Shown here: positions 15,851 through 23,157 of the stretch, piece after piece
Layout: every line of letters starts with the position of its first letter
Position numbering within the stretch: the stretch's first letter is position 1
Source of the DNA: CBDFNN01 sp965250215
GTDB taxonomy: Bacteria; Bacteroidota; Rhodothermia; Rhodothermales; DATKEJ01
Direction of reading: 5' to 3'
NCBI GenBank assembly: GCA_965250215.1
Contig: CBDFNN010000004.1
Span: forward strand, 930,001 to 994,000
DNA length: 64,000 nt
Notes under the pieces: generated by a model
Seen by the model: only the letters and a program-made list of their open reading frames with translations
What the model was told of the DNA's origin: nothing
Database searches by the model: none
Position numbers and translations under genes: made by a program

Positions 15851-16624
15851 ATGCATTTACTAAAATCTATTCGAAGCTTTGCTACAATGATCATTTGTGG
15901 TTTGGCCATTCTCTCATTCGGTTATGGGGAGGGGACTGCCCAGCAGCTTGATGCTGAGGCTATTATCGCGATGGTCGACGCCAACATGAACTCCCAGAGC
16001 AGTATCTCGGAATCCGAGATGGTAATCCACGGTCGGCGGAACAGCAGAACACTCCGAGCCAAGAGTTATGCAAATGGTCCTGAGAATTCTTTTACGGAGT
16101 ATCTCGCTCCCGCCAGAGAGAAAGGCACCAAAATGCTCAAATTGGATGATCGACTTTGGATCTATTCGCCATCGACGGATCGGACGATTCAGCTTTCTGG
16201 ACACATGCTTCGTCAGTCTGTGATGGGATCAGACCTTTCTTACGAGGACATGATGGAAGATCGAAAGTTGACCGAGATGTATGATGCGAAAGTGATAGGA
16301 GAAGAAGAACTTGACGGTCGTCTCACTTATGTTTTGGAGCTGATAGCGAAAGTAGAAGATGTTAGTTATACAAAGAGAAAGCTTTGGATAGATCGAGAAA
16401 GATTTGTGCCTCTGCAAGAGGAATTGTTCGCTAAAAGTGGGAAGTTGCTAAAAAAGGTCAGTCTGTCCGAGGTCAAAAATATTGAAGGACGTTGGTTTCC
16501 GACGAAGGTCACCTTCAAGGACATGTTGAAGAAGGGAAAAGGTACGGATCACATCACATTGGCCATTCAATTCAATCCTTTAATACCGAAGCATGTGTTC
16601 TCGAAAGCCTCGCTGAAGCGCTAG
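15851..16624 (+). CDS. LolA-like outer membrane lipoprotein-sorting protein
   Basis: The protein (257 residues from ATG 15851) has a signal peptide ending about GTAQQ. It matches the pattern of the LolA-like family PF17131: AIIAMVDANMNSQSSISESEMVIHGRR, KGTKMLKLDDRLWIYSPSTDRTIQLSGHMLRQSVMGSDLSYEDMME, with the SDLSYED block especially typical. I chose ATG 15851 because AAAGGAGA lies just before it, one of the few strong ribosome binding sites in the window; a TTG at 15824 would add 9 unlikely residues. Relatives are usually encoded with FtsX-type ABC systems, as here, and are thought to carry a hydrophobic cargo across the periplasm. The cargo is unknown. Confidence 0.85.
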   Translation: MHLLKSIRSFATMIICGLAILSFGYGEGTAQQLDAEAIIAMVDANMNSQSSISESEMVIHGRRNSRTLRAKSYANGPENSFTEYLAPAREKGTKMLKLDDRLWIYSPSTDRTIQLSGHMLRQSVMGSDLSYEDMMEDRKLTEMYDAKVIGEEELDGRLTYVLELIAKVEDVSYTKRKLWIDRERFVPLQEELFAKSGKLLKKVSLSEVKNIEGRWFPTKVTFKDMLKKGKGTDHITLAIQFNPLIPKHVFSKASLKR

Positions 16625-16755
16625 CTGACTGAAGATAGATTTTGGGGCGATTGGTTCTTTAATTTCTAGCACCCACATATTTAATAGGGATGGGTAACTT
16701 TTCTTCGGAGGCTTCCGTAGTCAAAAGTGATCGACTAACCCAAACTCCCTTCTCC

Positions 16756-17454
16756 ATGAAACGCTTCTTAAGTCTCTCCTCTATTCTCGTCATGGCTTTC
16801 GTCAGCACAGCCATGGTTTTCCAAACTCCGACGAACGATCTGGTCTATATGGATTTCGAGGACTTCGACTCCGTATCGATTGGAGGCAGTTTCGAAGGGA
16901 CTATCACCCAAGGAAATGATTTCAAAACTTCAGTCGAAGTTGATGATGACGCGAGAGATTATTTGGTCTACAAAGTAGTTGACAGAAGATTGCAAATTGG
17001 ATTCAAAAACTTGCCCAATGGATATTCGAGGAACGCAAGTTTTGAAGTAGTGATGCCGGACCTGAAGAAAGTGTCTGTTTCAGGTGCATCGAGTGTCGAA
17101 ATCGCTGGATTTGAGCGATCGGGAAAATTTAGCGTTCACGTGTCGGGTTCGAGTCGCCTTGAGGGAGATTCGAGTTCGGATCTGCTGGACGCTCACGTTT
17201 CAGGCTCAAGTCAATTAGATCTAGACGGAGAAGCGCAGGATATTTCGCTAAATCTGTCGGGAGCAAGTAGAGTCGATCTTGAGGATCTTGAAGCTAAAGA
17301 TCTCGAGCTCAGCATAAGTGGAGCCAGTCATGCCAAAGTGAACGTCAGCGGTATGGTCGAAGGCGTTGCTAGTGGAGCTTCGACGATCGATTGCACCAGA
17401 GATCCGAAGTCCGTGAATGTTAAGACGAGCGGAGCAGCCAAAGTTTGTCAATAG
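16756..17454 (+). CDS. secreted adhesin-head (DUF2807 / GIN domain) protein, copy 1
   Basis: This 232-residue protein has a signal peptide (from ATG 16756; the frame is open from 16690, but the extra 22 residues are not signal-like). The start of the mature part, FEDFDSVSIGGSFEGTITQG, contains the family motif FDSVSIGGSF. A ladder of short repeats follows in which SGAS or SGSS recurs every 17-20 residues, predicted to form a right-handed beta-helix (PF10988, putative auto-transporter adhesin head GIN domain). It ends in CTRDPKSVNVKTSGAAKVCQ, with two Cys that may pair. Such proteins are common in Bacteroidota, lie at the cell surface, and lack a proven function. It is first of three tandem paralogues. 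Confidence 0.85.
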   Translation: MKRFLSLSSILVMAFVSTAMVFQTPTNDLVYMDFEDFDSVSIGGSFEGTITQGNDFKTSVEVDDDARDYLVYKVVDRRLQIGFKNLPNGYSRNASFEVVMPDLKKVSVSGASSVEIAGFERSGKFSVHVSGSSRLEGDSSSDLLDAHVSGSSQLDLDGEAQDISLNLSGASRVDLEDLEAKDLELSISGASHAKVNVSGMVEGVASGASTIDCTRDPKSVNVKTSGAAKVCQ

Positions 17455-17542
17455 ACACGGGTTCAATGTGGTCACAGTTCATTCCCCACCAACAGGATTT
17501 AGAGTAATAATTTCTTTTCCAAGCACGTAACGAATTAAGGAC

Positions 17543-18292
17543 ATGTCATCGAATAACCCATCTGCTATGAAATACTTAGCTAACTTCCGATTTGCCACTC
17601 TCACGTTGACTCTATTTCTTTTTTCAATACAAGATGCATCGGCGCAAAGAATCAAGGAATCCGGCGATCTTGTCACGGTAAGCAGCGATATCACCGACTT
17701 CGACGCCATTTCTCTTTCTCATCAGTTTGAGGGAGAAGTCATCCAATCAAATGGCTACGGAATAGAATTAGAAATCGATGAAAATCTCGAGCCATATTTG
17801 AGAATTCGAAAGCAAGGTCGGACGCTAAAACTGTCTTTAAAAAATGGAGTTCGTTATAAAGGAGAGAGGCCAACTTTTGTAATTAAGATGCCAGTGTTAA
17901 CGGAGATCGAAGCATCGGGAGCGACATCAGCCTATCTCGATGGATTCAATTATGATGGCGAGTTTGAAATTGACGTTTCTGGTGCGAGTTCAGTCACAGG
18001 TGAACTCAGTTCGAAGAGACTTACAATCGACACTTCTGGGGCTAGTAAAGTTCAGCTAGAGGGAGAGGTCGATGAAATAGTAATCGACGCCTCCGGTGCG
18101 AGTAACATTGATCTCGATGAGATGAGAGCGCACGATGTCCGAGTTGATGTTAGTGGAGCAAGTAGTGCTCGCGTCAACTGTGACGGTGAACTGAGAGGAG
18201 ACGCTAGCGGGGTATCGAATATTAGATACGAGGGGAATCCCGAGAGAGTTAATGTCCAGACCAGCGGGTTGTCGAAGATCAGGAAAATTTAG
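17543..18292 (+). CDS. secreted adhesin-head (DUF2807 / GIN domain) protein, copy 2
   Basis: The second of three tandem paralogues, 249 residues. The start is ATG 17543 (AAGGA just upstream) or ATG 17567, which gives a more normal signal peptide ending DASAQ. The core shares ITDFDAISLSHQFEGEVIQ with copy 1 in pattern, then the beta-helix ladder with SGASS / SGASK / SGASN every 17-20 residues. It ends in SGLSKIRKI and lacks the Cys pair of copy 1. Sequence divergence between copies is large, so the duplication is old. It lies 88 bases after copy 1 and is probably co-transcribed. Confidence 0.85.
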   Translation: MSSNNPSAMKYLANFRFATLTLTLFLFSIQDASAQRIKESGDLVTVSSDITDFDAISLSHQFEGEVIQSNGYGIELEIDENLEPYLRIRKQGRTLKLSLKNGVRYKGERPTFVIKMPVLTEIEASGATSAYLDGFNYDGEFEIDVSGASSVTGELSSKRLTIDTSGASKVQLEGEVDEIVIDASGASNIDLDEMRAHDVRVDVSGASSARVNCDGELRGDASGVSNIRYEGNPERVNVQTSGLSKIRKI

Positions 18293-18427
18293 AGATTTGC
18301 GAGTTGCGGGTTGCGGGTAGGTTTCTTGTCCAGTGACTGTTCGAAACTCACTTCCGATCCTGGTATTGGCCTGTGTGACGCGAAATAAAAACGTAGCAGT
18401 ACTTGACAAACAATAACCTGGGGTATC

Positions 18428-19150
18428 ATGAAAAGACAATACAAAACCCTCCTTTTTCTACTTGTTTATGTCACGATTTCATCCTGCTCACTGTTAGGAA
18501 CTGAAATAGAGGCCTCTGGAGAACTGCTTACAATCGAAGGAAATTTCGAAGACTTTGATTCAGTCGAAATATCGGATGAATTCACAGGAGTGATTGAACT
18601 ATCGGATGTTTTTTCTTCCTCTGTCGAGATCGATAAAAATATAGAAGATTATTTGGTTTTCCGAAAAGCCGGGACGACCCTGAAAATCGGTTTGGAGAAT
18701 GGGATTAATTTTGATGGTGATAGTCCGACTTTCATAATCCGAATGCCAAGACTTGTCTCTTATGATGGATCTGATGCAGCGAAAGTTCAGACCGACGATT
18801 TTACGAGCACTTCGGTCATAAAGATCGATTTGTCGGGTGCCAGCGAGCTAGACGGTGATTTCGAATCAGCAAGTCTAGATCTCGATGTTTCTGGTGCCAG
18901 TATCTTGGAAATTTCGGGAGTCACACAGGATGTATTTGCCGACGTTTCTGGAGCGAGCAACGCTCGACTCAACAATTTGGAGACCGTCAACGCTGATGTC
19001 GACGTATCAGGCGCAAGTTCTATTTATTTGAACGTAGTTGGCGGGGAGTTGAAAGGGGAAGCTAGCGGTGCTTCAAATGTGAGATACAAGGGAGATCCGA
19101 GTAGCGTCAGCGTATCGACTACCGGTTCGTCTACGGTCACACAAGACTAA
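18428..19150 (+). CDS. adhesin-head (DUF2807 / GIN domain) lipoprotein, copy 3
   Basis: The third paralogue, 240 residues. Unlike the first two it has a lipoprotein signal peptide with lipobox ISSC (Cys20), so it would be anchored in the membrane. The mature part starts with FEDFDSVEISDEFTGVIELS, the family motif, and continues with the SGAS-type ladder to STTGSSTVTQD. The different anchoring suggests that the three proteins act at different places in the envelope. A heptamer array (19171-19191) and a small hairpin follow before the convergent malic enzyme gene. Confidence 0.85.
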   Translation: MKRQYKTLLFLLVYVTISSCSLLGTEIEASGELLTIEGNFEDFDSVEISDEFTGVIELSDVFSSSVEIDKNIEDYLVFRKAGTTLKIGLENGINFDGDSPTFIIRMPRLVSYDGSDAAKVQTDDFTSTSVIKIDLSGASELDGDFESASLDLDVSGASILEISGVTQDVFADVSGASNARLNNLETVNADVDVSGASSIYLNVVGGELKGEASGASNVRYKGDPSSVSVSTTGSSTVTQD

Positions 19151-19170
19151 TTGAGAAGTATTAGATATTT

Positions 19171-19191
19171 AGTACTAGATACTAGATACTA
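19171..19191. repeat. heptamer array, (A/G)(G/A)TACTA x3
   Basis: AGTACTA, GATACTA, GATACTA at exact 7-base spacing, 20 bases after the stop codon of DUF2807 copy 3. Confidence 0.7.
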
Positions 19192-19214
19192 GGTGCTGGA
19201 TAAGAGCGAGCAAT

Positions 19215-19230
19215 CTTAGCTATGGCTAAG
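19215..19230. terminator. small hairpin between convergent genes
   Basis: CTTAGC-TATG-GCTAAG is a perfect 6-base stem with a 4-base loop between the convergent DUF2807 copy 3 and malic enzyme genes. There is no clear T-run, so it is a weak terminator candidate for either direction. Confidence 0.35.
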
Positions 19231-19300
19231 TCGACTATTGTGTCGTTTTCTTGGATTATTGAATCTCTGCCATTATGAAATCGAAGAGGGCGTTTATTGA

Positions 19301-21001
19301 CTATTCTTCTTCCAGGGTCGGATAATCGGGTCGCCACATCTTTTGTCTGACAAACAACTCTGTATCCTTCGGACTGGGGATATTCGCAACCCCTTCAGCA
19401 ATGGCCTGATCAACAACGGCCCGCGCAACTTGCAACGACACCTCACGGAGTCGAACAACAGTTGGATATAGCAGACCCCTATCAAGCTCATCTTGACTTA
19501 CCTGGCCTGCAAGAGCATTTGCCGCGGCTGATATCATCCCGTCTGTAACCTTGGAGGACTGGGCGAGCATGCTTCCAAATCCTAATCCTGGGAAGATGAA
19601 CACGTTGTTTCCCTGCCCTACTTTAATGGTTCTACCATTGATCTCGACATCATCGAAGGGGCTACCGGTTGCGACGAGAGCTTCGCCATTGGTCCATTTG
19701 TAGACATCTGCAGGTATCGCCTCGGAAAGATGGGTCGGATTTGAAAAAGGCAAAATTATCGGTCGCTGAACATGCTGGTGCATGGCTTTGACGGACGCCT
19801 CATCAAAAGCCCCTGCTTGGCCTGATGCGCCTATCAGAATAGTCGGCATATATCCATTGATAACCGAGACTAGGTCAAGAGGGTCATCCAATTTAAGTGA
19901 TGCCATGAAGGAATCGCTGATGGACATTTCCTGCTTATATCCCCCTGCTCCTTCTCTGCTGTCGTAGATGAGTCCGCGACTATCCGTGACGGCAAAGGCA
20001 TTCTTTGCTTCTTGGGCCGACATGCCTCTGCTTACGAATCCCTGTCTTATTTGTCGGCTTATCCCGAGGCCAGCAGCCCCGGCTCCGTGAATAAGAACTC
20101 GTTGCTCTTTGATGGGAGATCCCGAGATTCTGAGAGCGCTCAAAATCCCGGCAAAGGCGACGGCTCCGGTACCTTGAATGTCATCGTTGAAAGAGGGGCA
20201 AATCTCCCGATATCGATCCATGATATTCAAGGCGTTGTCCTTTTTGAAATCCTCCCATTGGATGAGGGCGTGAGGAAATACCTCTGCCGCAGCCTCGACG
20301 AATTCTTGTAGCAATTCGTCATAAGCCTCACCGGTAAGTCTTGGATGTCTGTAACCGATATACAGATCGTCATCCAATAGAGATTGATTATTAGTACCGA
20401 AATCGAGACTTACAGGAAGCGTAATTACGGGATGGATGCCTGCACCGGCGCAATAGAGGGCGAGTTTCCCGATGGAAATGGCCATGCCACCAGCGCCTTG
20501 ATCTCCGATGCCTAAGATCGACTCGTTGTCCGTAACGACCATGAGCTCGACATCGCGCTGTTTTGCAATTTCCCGAAGGATTTCGACCATGCTCCCCTTG
20601 TGATCTGGGGAAATCCAGACACCACGGCCTCGTCTGAAGACTTGGCTGAATTTCTGGGTCACTTTGCCGACAGTTGGGGTGTAGATAATGGGCATCAACT
20701 CTTCGAGGTGATCCATAAGGAGACGGTAAAAGAGGTGCTCGTTTCGATCCTGAGTGTTTGATATCACGACGTATTTCTCTAGATCGTCATGAGCATTCTT
20801 TATCATACCGTAGACCCGAGCCGCTTGAACCTCCTGATTGGAATAGGCTGCGGGCAAAAGACCATGAAGTCCGAAGGCTGTTCTTTCCTCTTCCGAAAAG
20901 GCCGTGCCTTTATTAAGGAGGGGCTGAAAAATCATGTCATAGCCCTTGGCTTGGGTTATCAATGTGATCTTTCCGTGGTGATCGCGTCGCAGGTTCTTCA
21001 A
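19301..21001 (-). CDS. maeA: NAD-dependent malic enzyme (malate dehydrogenase, decarboxylating)
   Basis: The 566-residue enzyme oxidatively decarboxylates malate to pyruvate. Length and motifs fit the long MaeA/eukaryotic-type family: AFGLHGLLPAAY near the N-terminus, LMPIIYTPTVG, the RGRGVWIS segment, VVTDNESILGIGDQGAGGMAISIGKLALY with the metal-binding Asp and GxGxxG, FNDDIQGTGAV, the Rossmann motif HGAGAAGLGI, and FSNPTHLSEA. Choice of NAD over NADP is by family and not certain. It links the C4 and C3 pools during growth on acetate or organic acids, which fits the acetyl-CoA synthetase in the same window. It stands alone, divergent from the toxin-antitoxin pair. Confidence 0.92.
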   Translation of the reverse strand: MKNLRRDHHGKITLITQAKGYDMIFQPLLNKGTAFSEEERTAFGLHGLLPAAYSNQEVQAARVYGMIKNAHDDLEKYVVISNTQDRNEHLFYRLLMDHLEELMPIIYTPTVGKVTQKFSQVFRRGRGVWISPDHKGSMVEILREIAKQRDVELMVVTDNESILGIGDQGAGGMAISIGKLALYCAGAGIHPVITLPVSLDFGTNNQSLLDDDLYIGYRHPRLTGEAYDELLQEFVEAAAEVFPHALIQWEDFKKDNALNIMDRYREICPSFNDDIQGTGAVAFAGILSALRISGSPIKEQRVLIHGAGAAGLGISRQIRQGFVSRGMSAQEAKNAFAVTDSRGLIYDSREGAGGYKQEMSISDSFMASLKLDDPLDLVSVINGYMPTILIGASGQAGAFDEASVKAMHQHVQRPIILPFSNPTHLSEAIPADVYKWTNGEALVATGSPFDDVEINGRTIKVGQGNNVFIFPGLGFGSMLAQSSKVTDGMISAAANALAGQVSQDELDRGLLYPTVVRLREVSLQVARAVVDQAIAEGVANIPSPKDTELFVRQKMWRPDYPTLEEE

Positions 21002-21090
21002 GAAGGTTTTAGGTTTGTCGCAATATAGGGACAGTTTCGAAAATTGAGTTTCAAGTTTCGAGTACAGGAAGAATCAAAAAGAGAGAATAG

Positions 21091-21114
21091 CGTTATAACG
21101 TTGTAACGTTAAAA
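21091..21114 (+). promoter_or_regulatory. operator-like direct repeats of the toxin-antitoxin operon
   Basis: CGTTATAA-CGTTGTAA-CGTTAAAA are three 8-base direct repeats ending two bases before the antitoxin ATG. CGTTATAACG is itself a palindrome. Spaced repeats of this kind are what ribbon-helix-helix antitoxins bind to repress their own operon. Confidence 0.5.
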
Positions 21115-21116
21115 AT

Positions 21117-21359
21117 ATGAATATGGAAACTAAAGATGCTAAGCGGGTCACCGTCTATTTCGATGCAGATTTACATCGAGCACTCAAGATGAAATCCGCG
21201 ATCACAGACCGGTCTATCTCGGGCTTGGTTAACGATGCGATTCGGATACTTCTTGAAGAGGACTTCGAGGACATTCAATCCGTCGAGAATCGAGTCAACG
21301 AACCCAGTGTAGATTACGAGAGCTTTCTCAAAGAATTGAAGGCCAATGGTGGAGTCTAA
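21117..21359 (+). CDS. ribbon-helix-helix antitoxin
   Basis: This 80-residue protein has an N-terminal ribbon-helix-helix DNA-binding fold: the beta strand RVTVYFDADLHRALKMK followed by helices with DRSISGLVNDAIRILLEED. The acidic C-terminal half (DFEDIQSVENRV to LKELKANGG) would wrap around the toxin. It overlaps the toxin gene by 14 bases, standard for type II modules. The protein probably binds the repeats at 21091-21114. Family naming beyond RHH antitoxin is not supported. Confidence 0.85.
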   Translation: MNMETKDAKRVTVYFDADLHRALKMKSAITDRSISGLVNDAIRILLEEDFEDIQSVENRVNEPSVDYESFLKELKANGGV

Positions 21360-21615
21360 GACCTATCGAATACTAATTAAAAAGTCAGCGGCGAAGGAAA
21401 TACGAAATATAAAAGAGAAGAAAATAAGAGTCAGAATTACTGATAAAATTAGCCGATTGGCCCAAGATCCCAGACCCAAGGGGTGTCAAAAATTGGTTGC
21501 AGGAGAAGCCTACCGAGTACGAATTGGTCGACACCGCGTTATATACACTATTGAAGATAACGTCCTTGTTATCGAAGTCATTCGGGTTGCACATCGAAAG
21601 ACAGTCTATCGATAG
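21346..21615 (+). CDS. RelE/ParE-family toxin
   Basis: The 89-residue basic protein has the RelE-type pattern: YRILIKKSAAKEIRNI at the N-terminus, helix LAQDPRPKGCQKLVAGEAYRVRIGRHRVIYTIED (core YRVRIGRHRVIYTI) and the C-terminal VIEVIRVAHRKTVYR. The GxYRVRxGxxRVIYxI, xVxRVAHRKxVYR pattern is that of toxins that cleave mRNA at the ribosome (RelE), more than the gyrase-inhibiting ParE type. It overlaps the antitoxin gene by 14 bases. A complete, apparently intact module. Confidence 0.85.
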   Translation: MVESKTYRILIKKSAAKEIRNIKEKKIRVRITDKISRLAQDPRPKGCQKLVAGEAYRVRIGRHRVIYTIEDNVLVIEVIRVAHRKTVYR

Positions 21616-21688
21616 AACTTAGAATATTCCTTCGACGACTTGACGAAGGATTTGAAAACGAAACGCTAACAGGGACGTAACATCACGA

Positions 21689-22678
21689 ATGTCAACACCG
21701 CTAATCGACGCGCACGGTCGGACCCATAATTATCTCCGCATTTCGCTTACGGAGCGATGCAATTTGCGATGCCGATATTGCATGCCGCCTGAAGGTGTCG
21801 ATCTCAATCCAAGAGAGCAAATATTGACTTTTGAGGAGATCGCGCGACTTGCTAAGCTTTTTGTATCGCTTGGAGTGACAAAGATTCGCTTGACTGGAGG
21901 AGAGCCGCTTGTGAGGAAGGAGGTCGACAAAGTGATCGGCTGGATCGGTCGTATCGAAGGATTGAAGGACTACGCCATCACTACGAATGGACTTCTTCTG
22001 AGAAAGAAACTTCCCATGTTGGTAGAGGCGGGTGTATCGCAAATCAATTTGAGTCTGGACACCTTGCGTGAAAATCGCTTCAAAGAAATTACTCTGCGTG
22101 ATGGATTCAGCCTAGTAATGAACTCGATTCAGCAGAGTCTGGATGCAGGCATCAGGTCGCTAAAGATCAATTGCGTGATGATGCGAGGGGTGAATGATGA
22201 TGAGTTGGTCGACTTTGTAATACTCACAAAAGACCTGCCTATCGAAGTGCGATTCATTGAGTACATGCCATTTTCGGGTAACGGTTGGAAGACAGATCTC
22301 TTCATGCCCTACACGGAGATGATAGAGATCATCGAGAGTGAGCTTCCTTCATTGAAGAGAAACGATGACGGGCCCAATGGGACTTCAAAGACTTACTCAA
22401 TGCCAGGTCACGCAGGCCGGGTTGGCTTCATTACATCGATGAGCGAAAACTTTTGTTCGGGATGTAATCGAATTAGGATTACAGCCGATGGAGCGCTAAA
22501 GGTTTGTCTGTTCGGAAATACCGAAGTGAGTCTACGTGATCTGATGAGAAAGGGAGCCAGCGATGAGGAGCTGGTTGCTGCTATTGATCAGGCGATCAAC
22601 CGGAAAGCGGCCAAGCATGCGGGTATGATAAACCTCACGACGATGGAGAATCGGCCGATGATTTTGATAGGGGGGTAG
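21689..22678 (+). CDS. moaA: GTP 3',8-cyclase (molybdenum cofactor biosynthesis)
   Basis: This 329-residue radical SAM enzyme converts GTP to the precursor of cyclic pyranopterin, the first step of molybdopterin synthesis. It has the N-terminal cluster motif CNLRCRYC (Cys24, Cys28, Cys31), the TGGEP SAM-binding motif, and the C-terminal cluster ligands in FCSGCNRIRITADGALKVC. It ends with the GG-type tail LIGG, needed for activity in the family. No other moa or moe gene is adjacent, so the pathway is scattered. The stop codon is followed after two bases by the octamer array that starts the four-helix-bundle cassette. Confidence 0.95.
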   Translation: MSTPLIDAHGRTHNYLRISLTERCNLRCRYCMPPEGVDLNPREQILTFEEIARLAKLFVSLGVTKIRLTGGEPLVRKEVDKVIGWIGRIEGLKDYAITTNGLLLRKKLPMLVEAGVSQINLSLDTLRENRFKEITLRDGFSLVMNSIQQSLDAGIRSLKINCVMMRGVNDDELVDFVILTKDLPIEVRFIEYMPFSGNGWKTDLFMPYTEMIEIIESELPSLKRNDDGPNGTSKTYSMPGHAGRVGFITSMSENFCSGCNRIRITADGALKVCLFGNTEVSLRDLMRKGASDEELVAAIDQAINRKAAKHAGMINLTTMENRPMILIGG

Positions 22679-22680
22679 GC

Positions 22681-22728
22681 AGGGGCGCAGGGGCGCAGGG
22701 GCGCAGGGGCGCAGGGGCGCAGGGGCTT
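22681..22728. repeat. octamer array, AGGGGCGC x6 (left boundary of four-helix-bundle cassette)
   Basis: Six perfect copies of AGGGGCGC, then AGGGGCTT. The array begins two bases after the moaA stop codon and ends 66 bases before the four-helix-bundle gene. Confidence 0.95.
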
Positions 22729-22794
22729 TACTTAGGGACTAGTTTCTCAAGGTTATGTTTTCTTGCGATGTGTGTCTTTTCCTAAGAAAAGAAA

Positions 22795-23151
22795 ATGCAA
22801 GATTTCAAAAAGTTAAGGGTGTGGGAGAGAACTCACCATTTGTCCATCGAATTGTATCAGCAAACGAATTCGATTCTAGCGAATGACGAAAGCCTAGTTT
22901 GGCAATGCCGAAGATCCTGTATGTCCATTTCATACAACATTGCCGAAGGTTGTGGTAGATCAACGAGGTCAGATCAAGCAAGGTTTTTCACCATTGCGAT
23001 AGCCTCTTCGTCTGAGTTGGAATGCCAACTGCTTCTTCTGCGGGACTTGAAATATTTGAATGAGAAGATTGCTGACAAGTTTATGATCGAAGTGATCTCG
23101 ATTAGGAAAATGCTTTGTAAATTGGTTGCATTTAAGAAGGGGCGAAAATAA
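22795..23151 (+). CDS. four-helix-bundle protein (23S rRNA IVP / S23 family)
   Basis: This 118-residue protein has the full pattern of PF05635: an N-terminal DFKKLRVWERTHHLSIELYQ (core FKKLRVWERTHHLSIELY), then QCRRSCMSISYNIAEGCGRST, ARFFTIAIASSSELECQLLL and a C-terminal helix. The SIxxNIAEGxGR motif is diagnostic. The family was first found in intervening sequences of 23S rRNA genes and is also widespread as solo genes, with no settled function; a distant relative, Avd, is the accessory protein of diversity-generating retroelements. No reverse transcriptase or template repeat is seen here. The gene lies between octamer arrays, and a decayed copy with similar flanks is at 28045-28399. The IS256 copy begins 6 bases after its stop codon. 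Confidence 0.9.
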   Translation: MQDFKKLRVWERTHHLSIELYQQTNSILANDESLVWQCRRSCMSISYNIAEGCGRSTRSDQARFFTIAIASSSELECQLLLLRDLKYLNEKIADKFMIEVISIRKMLCKLVAFKKGRK

Positions 23152-23157
23152 TTTCCC

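Noticed and set aside
22795..23151. Four-helix-bundle protein as Avd of a diversity-generating retroelement
   Set aside because: No reverse transcriptase, no template/variable repeat pair and no C-type lectin target gene in the window.
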